From positions 1 to 13,991 of the forward strand of contig MCFG01000700.1 of assembly GCA_002104895.1 (NCBI GenBank): a DNA stretch of 13,991 nucleotides, given 5' to 3'. The position numbers and the translations under genes are program-made. Below the pieces are notes generated by a model. The model had not been told where the DNA came from, searched no databases, and was given only the letters and a program-made list of their open reading frames with translations. Position 1 is the first letter of the stretch, and each line of letters opens with the position of its first letter. The DNA is from Anaeromyces robustus. Taxonomy: Eukaryota; Neocallimastigomycota; Neocallimastigomycetes; Neocallimastigales; Neocallimastigaceae. This document shows, in pieces, positions 13,702-13,991 of the stretch.

Positions 13702-13991
13702 TCAGACTTCGTCCCCTGAAGTCTGGTTGTACCAAGTATAGTAGTGTACCAGATTTTTCTGGTGAACATTTCTATCAGCTATTTCACCAGTGTAAATGTC
13801 ACAAATGCAAGCAGTATTAAATTTCATTTGAACAATGCGGAAAGGACCAGTATAAAATGGATCTAATTTTCTTCTAGAAAAATTTCTTACTAGTACTAGA
13901 TCACCTGGTTCAAAGGAAGTATTCATGGATTTTAATTGTTTTCTTCTATTTTCCCATAATTTATTAGCATTTTCAATATTAGCAGTGGCTT
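13702..13991 (-). CDS. pol: Ty3/gypsy Pol, C-terminal end of integrase (5' end outside window)
   Basis: The minus-strand frame is open from the window edge (ATANIENANKLWENRRKQLKS) through the ATG at 13926, which is internal, to TGA at 13704-13702. It shows the end of a gypsy integrase: FEPGDLVLVRN, then RKLDPFYTGPFRIVQ with the GPF version of the GPY/F motif, then DIYTGEIADRNVHQKNLVHYY. About 15 residues follow with no chromodomain, so this element belongs to a different Ty3/gypsy branch from the one at 3250-10243. The GPY/F region takes part in integrase multimerisation and target choice. The frame is intact as far as seen. A polypurine tract follows directly. Confidence 0.88.
   Translation of the reverse strand, partial: ATANIENANKLWENRRKQLKSMNTSFEPGDLVLVRNFSRRKLDPFYTGPFRIVQMKFNTACICDIYTGEIADRNVHQKNLVHYYTWYNQTSGDEV

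Overview
The window is eukaryotic, extremely AT-rich and made mostly of mobile DNA. It holds LTR retrotransposons and their debris in AT-only spacers with long A runs, TTA/AAT microsatellites and Asn/Lys-rich coding. No cellular gene can be supported. This fits a very AT-rich early-diverging fungus (anaerobic gut fungi are one candidate) or another AT-rich protist. That placement is inference from composition and element families.

Layout. (1) 1-1832, minus strand: 5' part of a Ty1/copia element. It has a gag ORF, then zinc knuckle, protease and pre-integrase in a shifted frame, and leaves the window at base 1. Next to its likely LTR edge is a site complementary to the anticodon region of a Lys(CUU)-type tRNA, suggesting half-tRNA priming. 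(2) 1963-3244: AT-only spacer with short tandem repeats. (3) 3245-10248: a complete 6,994-bp Ty3/gypsy chromovirus with two TG...CA LTRs (427 and 429 bp, 3 substitutions plus a 2-bp indel), the 5-bp duplication AATAA, a long structured leader, and Gag-PR-RT-RNase H-INT-chromodomain coding. The first 1,007 codons are open; five frameshifts break the rest. (4) 10249-12304: AT-rich spacer with a GC-richer island at 11231-11390, a tRNA-like A/B-box module at 11669-11724 and an orphan LTR-like terminus at 11875. (5) 12305-12886: a solo LTR (TGTAACG...CGTTACA, duplication AAATT), minus orientation, with perfect A- and B-box matches. (6) 12887-13683: AT repeats, a purine tract and probably the LTR of the next element. 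(7) 13687-13991, minus strand: end of pol of a second Ty3/gypsy element without chromodomain, plus its polypurine tract.

Two observations stand out. First, the 10 bases just after the 5' LTR of the chromovirus are the exact reverse complement of a site 44 bp downstream of the LTR TATA box. This is the arrangement expected for Tf1-type self-priming, where the 5' end of the mRNA is the primer. Second, three separate sites (U3 of the chromovirus LTR, the solo LTR, and 11669-11724) carry A-box and B-box sequences 43-44 bases apart, as in tRNA genes, without a foldable tRNA. This suggests Pol III/TFIIIC-type modules inside LTRs of this genome.
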